A stretch of 64,000 nt of DNA from Epiperipatus broadwayi (lineage: Eukaryota > Onychophora > Udeonychophora > Euonychophora > Peripatidae). The position numbers and the translations under genes were made by a program. Under the pieces are notes generated by a model. It was not told the DNA's origin, did not search any database, and was given only the letters and a program-made list of their open reading frames with translations. The number at the start of each line of letters is the position of its first letter. The first letter of the stretch is position 1. Positions 48,470-60,179 of this stretch are shown here, one piece after another. Location: the NCBI GenBank assembly GCA_028023455.1, contig JAQFVV010012416.1, forward strand, positions 5,129,594-5,193,593. The letters run 5' to 3'.

Positions 48470-51400
48470 GCAGAAAGGAGTTTGCTATTAACTGAAAGGA
48501 GACCCTTTGATTCCTCTTGGAGGCCTTAAAGGAACCGAGCAGGGCAAATTCCTAATGTCCACTCCATACGTTCTTGTCGTTGCAGCTGTTATTACTATAT
48601 GTTTATTCATATAGTATACGAACATGGATGGGCTGCTCACCAACACGCATTAGCCAGTGTGGTGAGTTTATTGGCTTTTTACCTCTGAGTTTAAGATCAA
48701 GAAACACCATGGTCTTTCTTCTCAGTGCCTGATAAGGCAGAATGAATGTTTGTGTAAATGATAAAGATTTTTCCCAATTATACAATTATGACAGACAAAA
48801 ATAAAGCATGGCCCTTAATCCCAGGAGGCTGTAAAGTCACCAACCAAGGCAGCGGTTGGTGGCCAAAGGCGGAGGGTGCTAAGAATATCCTGGAGTGCGG
48901 ACCCAGGCTGCCATTTGATGACGACTTTTTATTTAGGTACTTACAACTGCAGATCACTTTCAAGTGAAGGAAGATTGCAAGAATTAGAAGAAGAACTCTC
49001 TTATATTAAATGGGATATTATTGGACTTTGTGAAGTTAGAAGAAAAGGTGAAGAGACAATTGATTTAAAAAGTGGACATATGCTCTATTATAAAGGCACA
49101 AATATTGGAAATACAAGTGGAGTAGGATTCATTATAAATAAAAAGTGGAAGAACAATATTGTGGAGATTGATGGTGTATCAGACAGAGTGGCAAGATTAG
49201 TTATACAACTTAACAGCAGATATCAAATGCAGATAATTCAGGTTTATGCCCCAACAAGTTCTCACAGTGATGAAGTAGTAGAAGATTTTTATATGGATGT
49301 ACAAAAGGCTTTTGATCAGAGTAAACAACATTTTAAAATTGTTATGGGAGATTTTAATGCTAGAATTGGTAAACAAATGAAAGATGAAAGTGTTGCAGGT
49401 AATTTTCGTTATGGTAATAGAAATGAGAGAGGACATAGACTTGTGGAGTTTGCAGAGAAGGAAAAACTTTATATTATGAATTCTTTTTTTGAGAAAAATG
49501 TTAGAAGGAAATGGACATGGAAGCATCCAAATGAAGGTACAGCAGAATTGGATTATATTTTGACTAACAGGAAATACATATTTCAAGATTGTAATGTTCT
49601 TAATAAATTTAACACAGGAAGTGATCATCGATTAGTAAGGGGTAAGATACATGTTAATGTAAAACTAGAGAGACAAAAATTATTAAGAAAAACTATATTT
49701 ACAGTTGATATTCCTAATCTTCAGAAACATTCTAATGAATTTAAATTAGAACTTACAAATCGGTTTCAAGTATTAGTAGATTTTGAACATGATTCAGATT
49801 TGAATGAAATTAATATGAAAATAACTGATACACTTTTAAAAACTGCAACAAAGATAGCTGGTAGAAAAAAGCAGCAATTGACTAATAAAATTTCTACTGA
49901 GACTAGAGAACTTATGAAGAAAAGAAGGAATATGAAGATATGCAAGAATGATGCATTAAAAAGAATTGAATATCTCCAATTTTGTAAAATGGTGCGGAAA
50001 AGAATTGAAAATGATATAAGAAAGTATAACTGTGAACTAGCAAGAAAAGCTGTAGAAGAAAATAAAAGTCTTAAGAATGTAAAACAACATTTTGGTATTG
50101 GTAGGAAATTTATATCTGCAATAAGAAAAAAAGATGGAATTATTACTAAAAAGAGGGATGACATTAAGAAATTGGTAGAAGATTTTTATCAAGAATTATA
50201 TAGTAATAAAGAACAAGTACCTCCTATATCTATTACATCTTCCGAATTGCCCAGAATTTTAAATGAAGAAGTGAGAAATGCAATTAAATGTATGAAAAAA
50301 GGAAAGGCTCCAGGTAATGATGGAATTATAATTGATATATTAAAAGAAGCAGGTGAAGAAACAGAAAAAATATTAGCAAAGTTATATACCAAATGTCTAA
50401 ATGATAAAGATGTACCAGATGATTGGAAGAATGCAGTAATAATATTAATATTTAAAAAAAGTGATAAAGAAGATATTAGAAATTACAGACCTATCAGCCT
50501 TTTATCAGTTTTATATAAAATTTTTACCAAGATAATTACAACTCGTCTACAGAGAACCTTGGATTTTCACCAACCAAGAGAACAAGCTGGATTTAAAAGT
50601 GGTTTTAGTACAGTAGATCATATTCAAGTATTGAGAGAAGTTATAGAAAGGACAAATGAATATGAGTTGTCATTATGTTTTGGATTTGTAGATTATGAAA
50701 AGGCATTTGATTCTATAAACATTTCTTCAGTGATTAAAGCATTGGATCATCAAGGTATAGATCCAGGATATTGTCATATTTTAAAGAATATTTATAAAAA
50801 TGCAACAGCAACAATTAGATTACATAATGATACTGGGAAAGTCAACATTGAGAAAGGTGTAAGACAAGGTGACTCCATATCTCCAAAACGCTTTTCCGAT
50901 CAGGGCGGCAAGAAGTATTTTGTGGATTAAAATGGGAAACTAAAGGAGTGAAAGTAAATGGAGATTATTTAAGTCATTTAGATTTCGCAGATGATGTAGT
51001 TGTTTTTGCAAATAATGCTTCCGAGCTGCAGGAAATGTTGCAGGAGTTATCAGATGAAAGTAGGAAAGTAGGACTAAAGATAAATGTTAAAAAGACTAAA
51101 GTAATGTTTAATCGATTTGCTCCAAATATGAAAATAAAGATTGATTATGATGAATTAGAAGAAGTTAAGAGTTACAAATACCTTGGTCAGATTATTAATA
51201 CAGATGGAAACATAATAGAGGAAATTAATCATAGAATTAAACTTGGTTGGAGTGCTTTTGGTAGAAATAACTTGATATTAAAAGGAAATATGCCTATGTG
51301 TTTGAAAAGAAAGGTTTTTAACAAATGTGTTTTACCAGTTCTTACTTATGGATCTGAGACTTGGACACTTAATAGAAGATCAATGCAGAGACTTCAGACC

Positions 51401-51760
51401 ACTCAAAGAAGTATGGAGAGATGTATGTTGGGAGTAACAAGAAGAGATCGAAAACGCAATGTATGGGTAAGAGAACAAACAGGTGTTACTGACCTCATTG
51501 AAAAAATTAAAAGATTGAAGTGGAGTTGGGCTGGACATATTGCTAGAAGAGATGATAATAGATGGACAATTGAAATTTTAAACTGGATTCCAAGAGATTG
51601 TAAAAGACCCAGAAGGAGACCACATGTAAGATGGATGGATGAAATAAGAAAATGTGTAGGGGTGATGTGGAGAAGAGAAGCTAAAGATCGGAGAAGATGG
51701 ATTAAACTTGGAGAGACCTTCATCCTGCAGTGGATTGATAATGGTTGATAATGATATATG
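48470..51760 (+). mobile_element. RTE-type LINE, nearly full length
   Basis: The element is less AT-rich than its flanks from about 48470, has one long APE-RT coding region (48876-51748) and ends in a GTTGATAATGATA tail comparable to the GTTGATGATGATT of the 38-kb copy. One ORF with an APE domain and no separate gag-like ORF1 fits the RTE clade. The exact 5' end and target duplication were not resolved. It lies opposite to the host gene. Confidence 0.8.
48876..51748 (+). pseudogene. LINE endonuclease-reverse transcriptase with one frameshift
   Basis: The first frame (48876-50930, 684 residues) holds the apurinic-type endonuclease: GTYNCRSL, IIGLCEVRRKG, VYAPTSS, MGDFNARIG, LDYILTNRKY, GSDHRLV. 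It continues with RT motifs KAPGNDGI, NYRPISLLSVLYKI, the catalytic FVDYEKAFDSI and GVRQGDSISPK. Between about 50885 and 50925 the frame shifts, and the second frame (50948-51748, 266 residues) continues with the catalytic FADDVVVFA, YKYLGQIINTDG, LTYGSETWTL and WAGHIARRDD. A second Met 14 codons in may be the original start. The break separates the two catalytic Asp boxes, so the copy cannot make an intact RT. The small number of defects suggests a fairly recent insertion. The function when intact would be target-primed reverse transcription. Confidence 0.9.
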
Positions 51761-52647
51761 TATATAACAACAAAGAATGATACTGACTTAAACTCCACAG
51801 TAATTAGTATTAAAGTTTAATAGTAATTAAAGCATGAGAAATCGACTCTGCTGCACTGATTATATAAAAAAAAAATAATCATTTGATTTGTCACTGCACA
51901 ACTGACACAGTAGTTCTTTTCTCTGTTTTATAGTCACGGCATGTTTTAAATTCCTCCCCATGGATAATTTAAATCGACAAAGCGTGCAGAATGCTAAAAA
52001 AAATTACTACTCATTTATATATATAATGCAGACCTCAACCCCTTTATTGTTACAAGGAGGTTGCCTTGACAACAGGTTAAGATTGTTAATGGTTATTGAT
52101 ATTGGGATTGTCTAAATATTGAATGATTTTAACAACATATATATTTGTGTATAGAATATGGTTTTTTTTTTAATTCAGCAAAAGGCAACATATTAATGAT
52201 TGTGAATCTTATAAAGAAAATAACACCTTTTTTACAAATGGAAAAAGTTTATAAAAAAGATGAAATCAACAAAAAAAAATGTGAACTTTTTTTTTTTCGA
52301 TTCTTATAAAAAAAAATTAATGGTAATATAATGAACATGATATTAATGTGATTATCTGTAATTTCAAGTAATTATATAGTAATATTTGTGATTAAAGAGT
52401 CTAGTAGTTGCAACTATAAAGTTAAAATTAAATTTCTTTATCAATTTTTTTTATTATATATATATATTGAAATCAAGAGTGATCTCGACCCTCACAAAAT
52501 CAATTGAGATGTGGAAGTGCAACTATTATTATCATAGTTAATTCAACGATAATACATATAGATTTTATATTTTCACATTAACTAAAACTATCCTATACTT
52601 TAATAATAAATTCAAATTTAATAAAATAATAAATAAATTGGTATTTG

Positions 52648-54380
52648 TTAAATAGCCACAGTACATTGCTTGGTAGCACTGTTTCTGTGTAAAAATACAG
52701 AATAATACTGCTTTCACAGCCAAACGTACAGCTAATACACCACTATGATCGTAGTAGCCATTTAGTGGCCACATGATGCAGTTTATGCAGCTGAAACTAG
52801 TGATCAGCAAGAGCTATTTACTCTGCCATGTCCAAACCTATGGCTAATACAACACTACAATCATAATAGCCATTTAATTGTGGCACGTGATGGTGGCACT
52901 TTCTATGCATATGCATAGAAATGTTTCACCCAGTTTTGTGTGGCTTTCTATGCATGTGATAAGTAATGGCACTTTACTACCATTTAATCTTAGGCTGTGT
53001 GTACTGGAATGTCTTAGAACTGTTAAAATGTTGTTACAAATGGTTTTCCCTAGATCACAACTGACGTAGTATTACCTACTACTAATTGTCAGCATATCAG
53101 TAATGCTTCCCTATGCAGTGTGAAAGTGTTTTAAATTTGGAAATGTCTCTGCCACAGCATGATTGCAGATGTTCATGAAAAACTCCCATTTTGGCTGTGA
53201 GTCATATGAGAAAAAAAAATGGCTGAAGGCAATAGCGTAATTATTCAACTGTGGGACATCACAAACACAGAAAGAAGCTCATGCTGTTGCCTTTCTGCAG
53301 GTTCAAAACATCCTGACACATGTCAATCAATGTTTATGTGGTAAAGCTATGATACTTAGTAGACAATCTTGGCAGTTTATGTGCTCACTAGCCTCCAAAG
53401 TCATTTCTGGTTGTTTGTTCTGTAAGTTGTTGTAGGTAGTCAAATGTTGTTCAAAAATGTTAGACTTTTTACTTTTCAGCCAAGAAAGTTTTCTTATTAA
53501 TTACATGTCATTAATAAATTTATTTTTTTAATGAATCTGTTTTGTCGTTGTGATTAATTTATAAGGCAATCAATTCCAAAGTTTTTTGTTTTGTTTTGGT
53601 GTTGTTCATTTTGTTTTTCTTTAAAGCTTTAATTTAATATTACAACCAGAATGTCAATGTTGAAGGGTAGGGGCTGGAGGAAAGTAGGCTGACCTAAAAC
53701 CAAAAAATGAGTCTTTCATTCTTTATTGTAAATAAAAAAAAGTGGCCTTTTTTTTTGGGGGGGGGGTAACTACTGTAATAAGAAGATAACCAAAAGAAAA
53801 TGGTGAAAGCAGAAAAATAAAAAAAGCCGAGTCTGATTAATTACTGGGGAAAAAGTCCGCTTTCATTGTACTATGATTAAAAAAAAAAAGAAAGCCGCCT
53901 CTGCTTAATTACTATAAAATAAATTACACTTTTTTGAACACATTACCTGTACATTGTAAGCTAACTTACTGTTATTATCAAAAAGGCCTATTATTAAAAA
54001 AAAAGAGACACCTATTTTTGTTAAAAATAAAAAAAAAGCTTTTTTAAAAGCATATAATATAATTACAAAAAAAAGCCGCCATGTAAGATAATTAAAAAAA
54101 TAATTACTAAAAAAAAACCACTACTTTTTTAAAAAAAATAAGAATAAGGTACTTTTTAAAGAAAAATAAAGGCATATTATTTCAAAAAAAAACATTTTTT
54201 TATAAAAAGAAAAAAAAAGGTGCTTTAAAAAAAAAAAAAGAATAACGTAAATTTTTAAGAAAAAAAAAAGCCGTATTAAAAATAATGTAAATTTTTAAGA
54301 GTCGACAGACCCAGGAACGTTATATCGTTATGTTTTTGCATAGAAACAGTGCCACCAAGTGATGTACAGTGGCTATTTAA
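52648..54380. mobile_element. TIR element of family C, about 1.73 kb, TTAA-like borders
   Basis: Ends read TTAAATAGCCAC.GTACAT and continue inward as CTTGGT.GCACTGTTTCT, inverted at 52648-52700 and 54330-54380. Both outer ends show TTAA, as in piggyBac target duplications. Internal sequence is repetitive (poly-A blocks with GATTAATTACT motifs, 53800-54290) and lacks a transposase ORF. Related copies are at 40319-41572 and from 62220. Confidence 0.65.
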
Positions 54381-55544
54381 TCAGTACCATTAAATTTCTC
54401 ACTGTTATTCAGTAATATGTACTCTTAGTCTTATTACATTTTAATAAAAATATTTTGCAAACATACTGTGTTTTTGCTATGGGAACTAATCAAGAGTAAC
54501 TAAATCTGTATTTTAAACTAAGGCTAGAAATTTTAAATATAAAGTTGATTAATGATTTATCTCAGGATTATACATGGATGTAAAATGTGTTTACTCATCT
54601 TAGGATATGACAATGTGAAAGGGATTTTACGTACATCATTTTACCCAATACTTTTTTATTTAAGACAGCATCCATAACAACAATGATATATTTAAATCCA
54701 GATAAATTTATATATAATTTGATATCTTAAATATGACCTTTAACCCATAATTATGCAGTGATGATGCTCTTTTAAAAACAATAACAGAGAAGTATTAAAA
54801 AAAATTGCTAATTACTTTATTATGCAATATAATTAAATAATAAAAAGTGAATAATAACAATAAGGAAAATTTATATAAAATGTCAAATAAATATTAATAT
54901 CTGTTTTCGAAATTTAATAAAACCTAGTGATATGAAATGTATTATAAAGTGTTGCAAAGACACTAACACTAAAATCGGAATAGGTTGCTTTTATTTTAAA
55001 ATAATCCTCAATTTAAATATGGGAGGATAATAATTATCATCATCATAATAAAAGATAAATGCTTTATGTTATTCTTAATTAGTTTGTTTCCACAATTATT
55101 AATTAAACTCACTTAATAATGCAGAAGTTTTCACTCTTTTAAAAAAACAAAGTTCAATTATTGCTTAGCCGACCTAAATGATATATACAACATAGGAGTT
55201 ATTTATTTCAACTCAAGACCCTTTACTAGATTCATTTGCAAGCTTAGGAGTGGGGTACTTCACTAACAAAATATAACTAGATCATCAGAATGCCTTATTA
55301 CTTATTATATAACATTTTTAAAATTCAGCTAATATATGAGTGATATATAAAATATTTCTTACAGTTTTACTCATCTAAATAAATATGATTAACTTCATTG
55401 TTATTTTGAGGTTGAATTTAAGAACCCATAAAACATATAATAATTGCAATACAGCATCGTTTTATACAAGTTATAAAATTACTTACAACCTAAACCTAAA
55501 AACTGAAACACATGCTTATTATATACTTTTGTCTATATATGAAA

Positions 55545-55905
55545 TATATAGGGTATATGAGCACAGACTTTCACAACCCACCACTCTATCTCATAACACT
55601 GATACACTTGAACACATACATGTTGAAAAGATAAGAAATCACCAATATACGTATTTCATGCCAAACCAGCAATCATCAGTTGGTCCAGATTACCATCTCT
55701 ATATATATATGCTATAAGTGCTCAGATATATATTAAGATAGCCAATATTCTTACTTTAATGGACAGGCTTCAATCTACTCAACACTCAAACTCTTCAACC
55801 GTCCATCCAATTGAAAATCTGATGATGGAATGCTCAAAGGCCAACCCAAGGCTAAGATTCTTGTCACACCCATGTTGACCTAAGGTCAATCTGACTCTCA
55901 TGTAC
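55545..55905 (-). repeat. Family B copy with the best-preserved core
   Basis: The copy matches the left arm at 22765-23066 through CATCTCAT, CTGATACAC, a hammerhead-like motif, ATCAGTGCTCAG or its variant, TTTAATGGACAGGCTTCAAT and GAAAATCTGATGATG. It is a single arm, not a foldback. Confidence 0.75.
55641..55684 (-). ncRNA. Hammerhead ribozyme-like motif, family B, intact core
   Basis: Read on the minus strand: ACCAA (55684-55680), CTGATGA (55679-55673), a weak stem II TTGC/GCAT with a T-T mismatch at its base, GAAA (55657-55654), the palindrome ATACGTAT as stem III, A55646 as cleavage base, and TTGGT (55645-55641) closing stem I. All invariant core bases are present. The weak stem II may lower or abolish cleavage. 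Confidence 0.7.
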
Positions 55906-56043
55906 GGGACATAATTCATTATCCCTTGTATATGTCTATTTTAAAGTTTTAATCTGCTTAGGTACTTAATGCAATAAAATTTTGAAAAGATTCTGGATTT
56001 TCCAAAATTCAGCTTTTATACCAGTTACCATCTGATGTCTAGA

Positions 56044-56205
56044 TTACAAAATATATCCCATCATACACTGGGGTTTCCTTATTTTTCAGGGCAAATTTGG
56101 AAAGTGTTATCAAGGTTATTACCAGACAGATACAAAATATATCCCATCATACACTGGGGTTTCCTTCTTTTTCTGGGCAAATTTGGAAAAGGTTATTACC
56201 AGACA
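56044..56205. repeat. Two tandem units of about 80 bp
   Basis: The units share ACAAAATATATCCCATCATA, then CACTGGGGTTTCCTT, then GGGCAAATTTGGAAA and GGTTATTACCAGACA. The ORF across them is a by-product of the repeat. Confidence 0.85.
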
Positions 56206-56995
56206 CGTAATAGACGCTAAGATTTTTGAATCAACACAGTAAATATTTATGAAAATTTTTCAAAAATGAAAAGAAATAAAATAATAATTTCAAACTTTTT
56301 TAATTTCTTCATTTTTATTTGCAGCTTTAAAATAATATTACAAACATTTATTTAAAATAAATAAATCATATAATTATAAAGTTCTTAAATATTTATTTCA
56401 ATAATATTATTTATCAAATATCCTATATAAGATAATTGATTTTATTAAATCTAAACATGTAAGCTTTTACACACACATGCACACACAAAATATAAAATAT
56501 AATAACTGTTTGTTCTACACCTAAATAAAAATGTGATGTGAAGTATAATTGCTTTACTTTAAAATATTTTAATGTTAAATTTATAATTAGCTATATTTCT
56601 ATAGTAAATTATTTGTTTTACATGTGTGAGCATCTCTGTTTGTTTATACAATTTGATAGCTTTGTTTCTTAGGAAGAATAATGACATAAATATAAGCATA
56701 CATATTTTAAGCATTAATCATACAATCTGCTTGAGAAGTCACTTTTAAATGTTTTATTAAACTAGATTTTCTTTTAAGCATTAATATGAGAGACTTTTAA
56801 ACATAACATTCATTATATAATATGTTATACAACTAATGGCATGGATGAATATATTTGCTTAATTATAAAAAAAAAAATAAAGCCAATAAAATGTTTACAC
56901 TTTCAGAGTTATATTAGCCAATTTATACAGGTTACAATTTATACTTTTTAACTGTGGGTAAATGACAGTGATTTTTTGAGATAATGACCATAGCC

Positions 56996-57207
56996 ATAAT
57001 CAATGAAGATTGCCAATTCCTCAACAAGCTTTGTGATAAATTTAAATATCTCTATCTGAACCTACCCTAGCTCCTCTCTGAGGAGTGCCAAAGCATGAAA
57101 TCATGATCAGAGATGGGGGGGGGGTCCTGACAGAGATATTTTAAATGCTGGCTCTGGCTAAGCATTTATCACAAAGCTTGTTGAGGAATTGGCAATCTTC
57201 ATTGATT
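56996..57207 (+). mobile_element. 212-bp foldback with hammerhead core and 15-bp target duplication
   Basis: The arms 56997-57041 and 57164-57209 are inverted and nearly identical. The direct repeat ATAATGACCATAGCC flanks the element perfectly (56981-56995 and 57208-57222). A hammerhead-like motif and a 10-G run lie inside. A target duplication of this length points to retroposition rather than cut-and-paste. Confidence 0.8.
57074..57112 (+). ncRNA. Hammerhead ribozyme-like motif in the foldback
   Basis: Stem I is CTCT (57074-57077) with AGAG (57109-57112). The core reads CTGAGGA (57078-57084; one change from CTGATGA). Stem II is GTGC/GCAT around CAAA with one G-T pair. GAAA lies at 57097-57100. 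ATCATGAT (57100-57107) is a palindromic stem III and C57108 is the cleavage base. Confidence 0.65.
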
Positions 57208-57624
57208 ATAATGACCATAGCCGTCTCACTATATATAAAAGCATAAAAAAATAATGAATATTGGATGGTCAGTCTTGTAGTAAGAGGAATAGATATGAAG
57301 AAGGCTAAAATCCAATAATCAACCAAGGCAAATGGTCACCCTATAATTAATTACAGCTAATTATACATAGTTAGCTACAGAATAGAGAATTTAATCTAAG
57401 ATTATATGAATAAACTACAAGTAATTCAAACAGAAAATTGTTGACAAGCAAAATTTATATTCTAAATAAATAAATAACTATTAACAAAAAAAAAAAGGAA
57501 TGGTTTTGAATTTCATTAAAATTGTTAAAATTATTAAAAAGCAATTCTAAAATCAAGCATTAATTATAAGTTTAATCTCTTTTGAAAACAATATTTTTTT
57601 TAAAAAAAAAAATTCAACTAAGTA

Positions 57625-58800
57625 CACCTGGGTCTCGTTTTACGCGATAGATAGGTTCCTCAGAAAACACACGCAAATGAAATCGCGCAAAAATAGACGT
57701 AACCTACATTGAAAAAGGGGGGAGGGTGCGGTCTGTGATTTTTCAAAATTCACGTAAAAGCAAAGCACCAATGTAAAATTACTTTAAAATTCATGCAAAA
57801 AAAAATAAGGAAATAAAATATGACTAATAAAAAATTTCAAATTTGAAAAAAATTGATACAAGACAAACTTTTTAAACTATTTTTTAACTATAATATTTAA
57901 TTTTATTCAAAACAATATGTATTTTTATGCATACATTTTTTTATACATGTTTTAATTATTATCGCTATTTACCGGTAAACAAGTTCGTTTGCAAACTGGT
58001 TTTTGATTCTTCACAAGAGGAAATACACCTAGCGCCAACTTCACTCTCATGTTGTGTTGTTTTCTGGTGACAACGTAATTAGTAATTAATCTTTGAGATG
58101 ATGATTTTATTAATTGTTTATGAACATGATATCCAGACATACAACCATTTAGTTCTCGTTGGAATTTAAGAGCACTATTATGATTAGTGTCATTTATAAA
58201 AAAATAATTTGCCAACTGATTAGAAAGTTGAAGACCTTCTCGAATCATTTTTGCAGTGAAAGGAACAGGTTCCACTTCTGTTTCATTATCTATTTCTACA
58301 TTTTCTTCTGTATCTAAACTTTTATTTTTGTCTTTAATTTTTTAATTTTCAATTCCGTTTAAAAATCAAATTTCGTTTCACTGCTATTACTCACCTTTTA
58401 AAAATAAACTTGCTGACACTAAATGATTAATAATTGATTATGTTCTTTTTTAAAAAGCAAAAACAGAATGTGATTTAAACTGCAAAATTAACATGCGCAA
58501 TGTTTGCACAAATTTACATTATAATCTTGTAAAATTTAATGTGTATACATAAAATGTGGAAATCATAATTTTAATTTCATTATTGCATAAAATCTTACTA
58601 TTATAAAGCACTGAAAATATTGAAATTACTAAGATAAAAATCGAATTCCAATAATGTGCCATTACTTTCAATAAACGTAAGTGCGCGAAATTTATTATTT
58701 AAAGTAATAGCGCATTATCAGAGTTCGACTTCCGGTGAAACACGAATCGCGTAACTTCAAAATCGTATTAAATAAGTCCACGTAAAAAGAGACCCAGGTG
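57625..58800 (-). mobile_element. Tigger-like (pogo/Tc1-mariner) element, copy 2
   Basis: TIRs begin CACCTGGGTCTC at both ends and are flanked by TA (57623-57624, 58801-58802). The right end lies only about 48 bp from the exon 1 donor. It is 1,176 bp, in opposite orientation to the copy at 27153-28240, and keeps the 3' end of a transposase frame. It is internally deleted and non-autonomous. Confidence 0.85.
57952..58275 (-). pseudogene. Tigger transposase C-terminal remnant
   Basis: The open frame of 107 residues starts EPVPFTAKMIREGLQLSNQL and continues to a region like the C-terminal helices of TIGD-type transposases, where a TAKEL.EGL..I pattern precedes a run ending in QxxLxxFF. The catalytic DDE domain and DNA-binding domain are missing. 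The assignment rests on this pattern and on the flanking TIRs. Confidence 0.55.
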
Positions 58801-58848
58801 TATAACATTTTCCAAATTAAGAGCATATTTAAAATAAAATTAACTCAC

Positions 58849-59060
58849 CGGCAGTGAATAATTCCGCTCAAGCAACTACATTTTTCACATCCTAATTGAA
58901 AATTGTCTCCATGTTGATAAGAAGCTTCACCAATTGAGCACATTTTACCTATCCCACAAAGCACATCATTACAAGTCTGACCAGCAGAAAATGATAACAC
59001 TTCCATTTGGTTAGTGAATTGTGGATAATGAAGACTACGACATGATTCACTACTTCTTTC
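58849..59060 (-). CDS. Tyrosinase-like gene, exon 1 visible: VWC-like cysteine-rich segment
   Basis: The acceptor TATTTCAG precedes GAAAGAAGT and the donor is GCCG/GTGAGT. The 212-bp exon begins in phase 0 and ends in phase 2, and its last two bases with the first base of exon 2 make Arg. The translation has eight cysteines: ESCRSLHY, GQTCNDVLCGIGKMC, then YQHGDNFQLGCEKCSCLSGI, then HC. The Y..GD.F..GC..C.C..G...C pattern resembles VWC-type modules. Such segments precede many secreted matrix proteins. It is not the first exon: no start Met or signal peptide is present, so at least one exon lies further upstream. The join to exon 2 (HC-R-CLK) is in frame across a 33.8-kb intron. Confidence 0.82.
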
Positions 59061-60179
59061 CTGAAATATAAATCAAATGAAATGTATATTAGGGTAAACA
59101 AAATAATTTCGAAATTAGTTAAAATAATATCAACTTTTACTGGTATTTTTAAAATAATTATTATTTTAGATGATGTAATAAATCAAAATCTAGAAATAGA
59201 AAAGATGCTATTTATTAATTTGCCTGGATAACACAATTTCTGCTTAGATTTATCCCACGCCAAACATGGAGTAAAACAGTGACAACATTAAATACAATTT
59301 CAATGCACTGAAAATGTTTTAAGGCTGTATTTAAGATTATCAATGTTTTTTTTCAGTATAAGAATTGAGATTAGTATTGCCTTAAATTTATTATGTTTTT
59401 ATGATGGAATCTAAGAGAATCTAGTTTGATCATCAAAAATAAGCAATGGTACAGTCAATTGATAAATTGATGGATGATAGAAATCCAGAAGGATATCCAT
59501 TTTCTGACCTGTTTAGTGCAGTGGTACAATAGCTGATGAATTAAATCCCCAGAGATTAAATCTTTCATTTCTGACACTTTACCATTACAAGTCCTCCTGA
59601 TCACTCTTTAAGTTTTTTTTTTTTCAACCAGAGCAAGATTTTTGCTATCATATTTTTCTTTTATGGATTTTTTCAATAATTCAATTTATTAAATTTTATA
59701 ATCTCTAAAGTCTAACTATTTTTATTATTATTAAAAAATCTTTATTGATAACAAACTACATACAAATATTAACACATTTTACAGTAGAATAAATTTATTA
59801 CATAGGAAAAAGTATGACAAAACTACAAACATAATGATACAGGTAACACCATAAGTTGTTTAGTTCTAATGAAGTGGGATCTAAATTTGAAGACTGACAT
59901 TTCTAATATTGCATAATTATGATTATTAAATTGAAGAAGAATCCAGGTATTTGTTGTTCAAGAGTAATATCTAATGGGGAATGTTAATGGAAATAAAGGT
60001 TTAAGCTGTGAGAGAGCGCAACTGGGATAGATTGTTCATTAGCAAATTTTGGTCATTGTGTTAATGGGTAAAAATTTGAGAGTATAGATATTTATTCCTT
60101 TTTTTAGTAATTATGATCAAATCTTATGAAATAGAGTATGAGTCACATAGTTCTTAGGGTGTGAATAATTACAATGCAT

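Larger units (their letters stand above)
24999..58848 (-). other. Intron 1 of the tyrosinase-like gene (33.8 kb)
   Basis: The intron joins exon 1 (donor GTGAGT) to exon 2 (acceptor TATTGACAG). The named elements inside it are listed separately. Stretches with nothing I recognise are about 25500-26700, 28750-33800 (with a short direct repeat of about 50 bp at 30650-30700 and 30998-31046), 36630-37730, 38870-39830, 44460-45180, 45700-46440, 46680-48470, 51760-52640, 54390-55540, 55910-56040 and 56210-56980. All are AT-rich with scattered short ORFs that lack homology signals. Confidence 0.7.

Noticed and set aside
49197-50392. Long minus-strand ORFs within the LINE (49628-49197, 50164-49766, 50392-50189)
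   Set aside because: They are antisense shadows of the clear APE-RT coding frame and have no motifs of their own.
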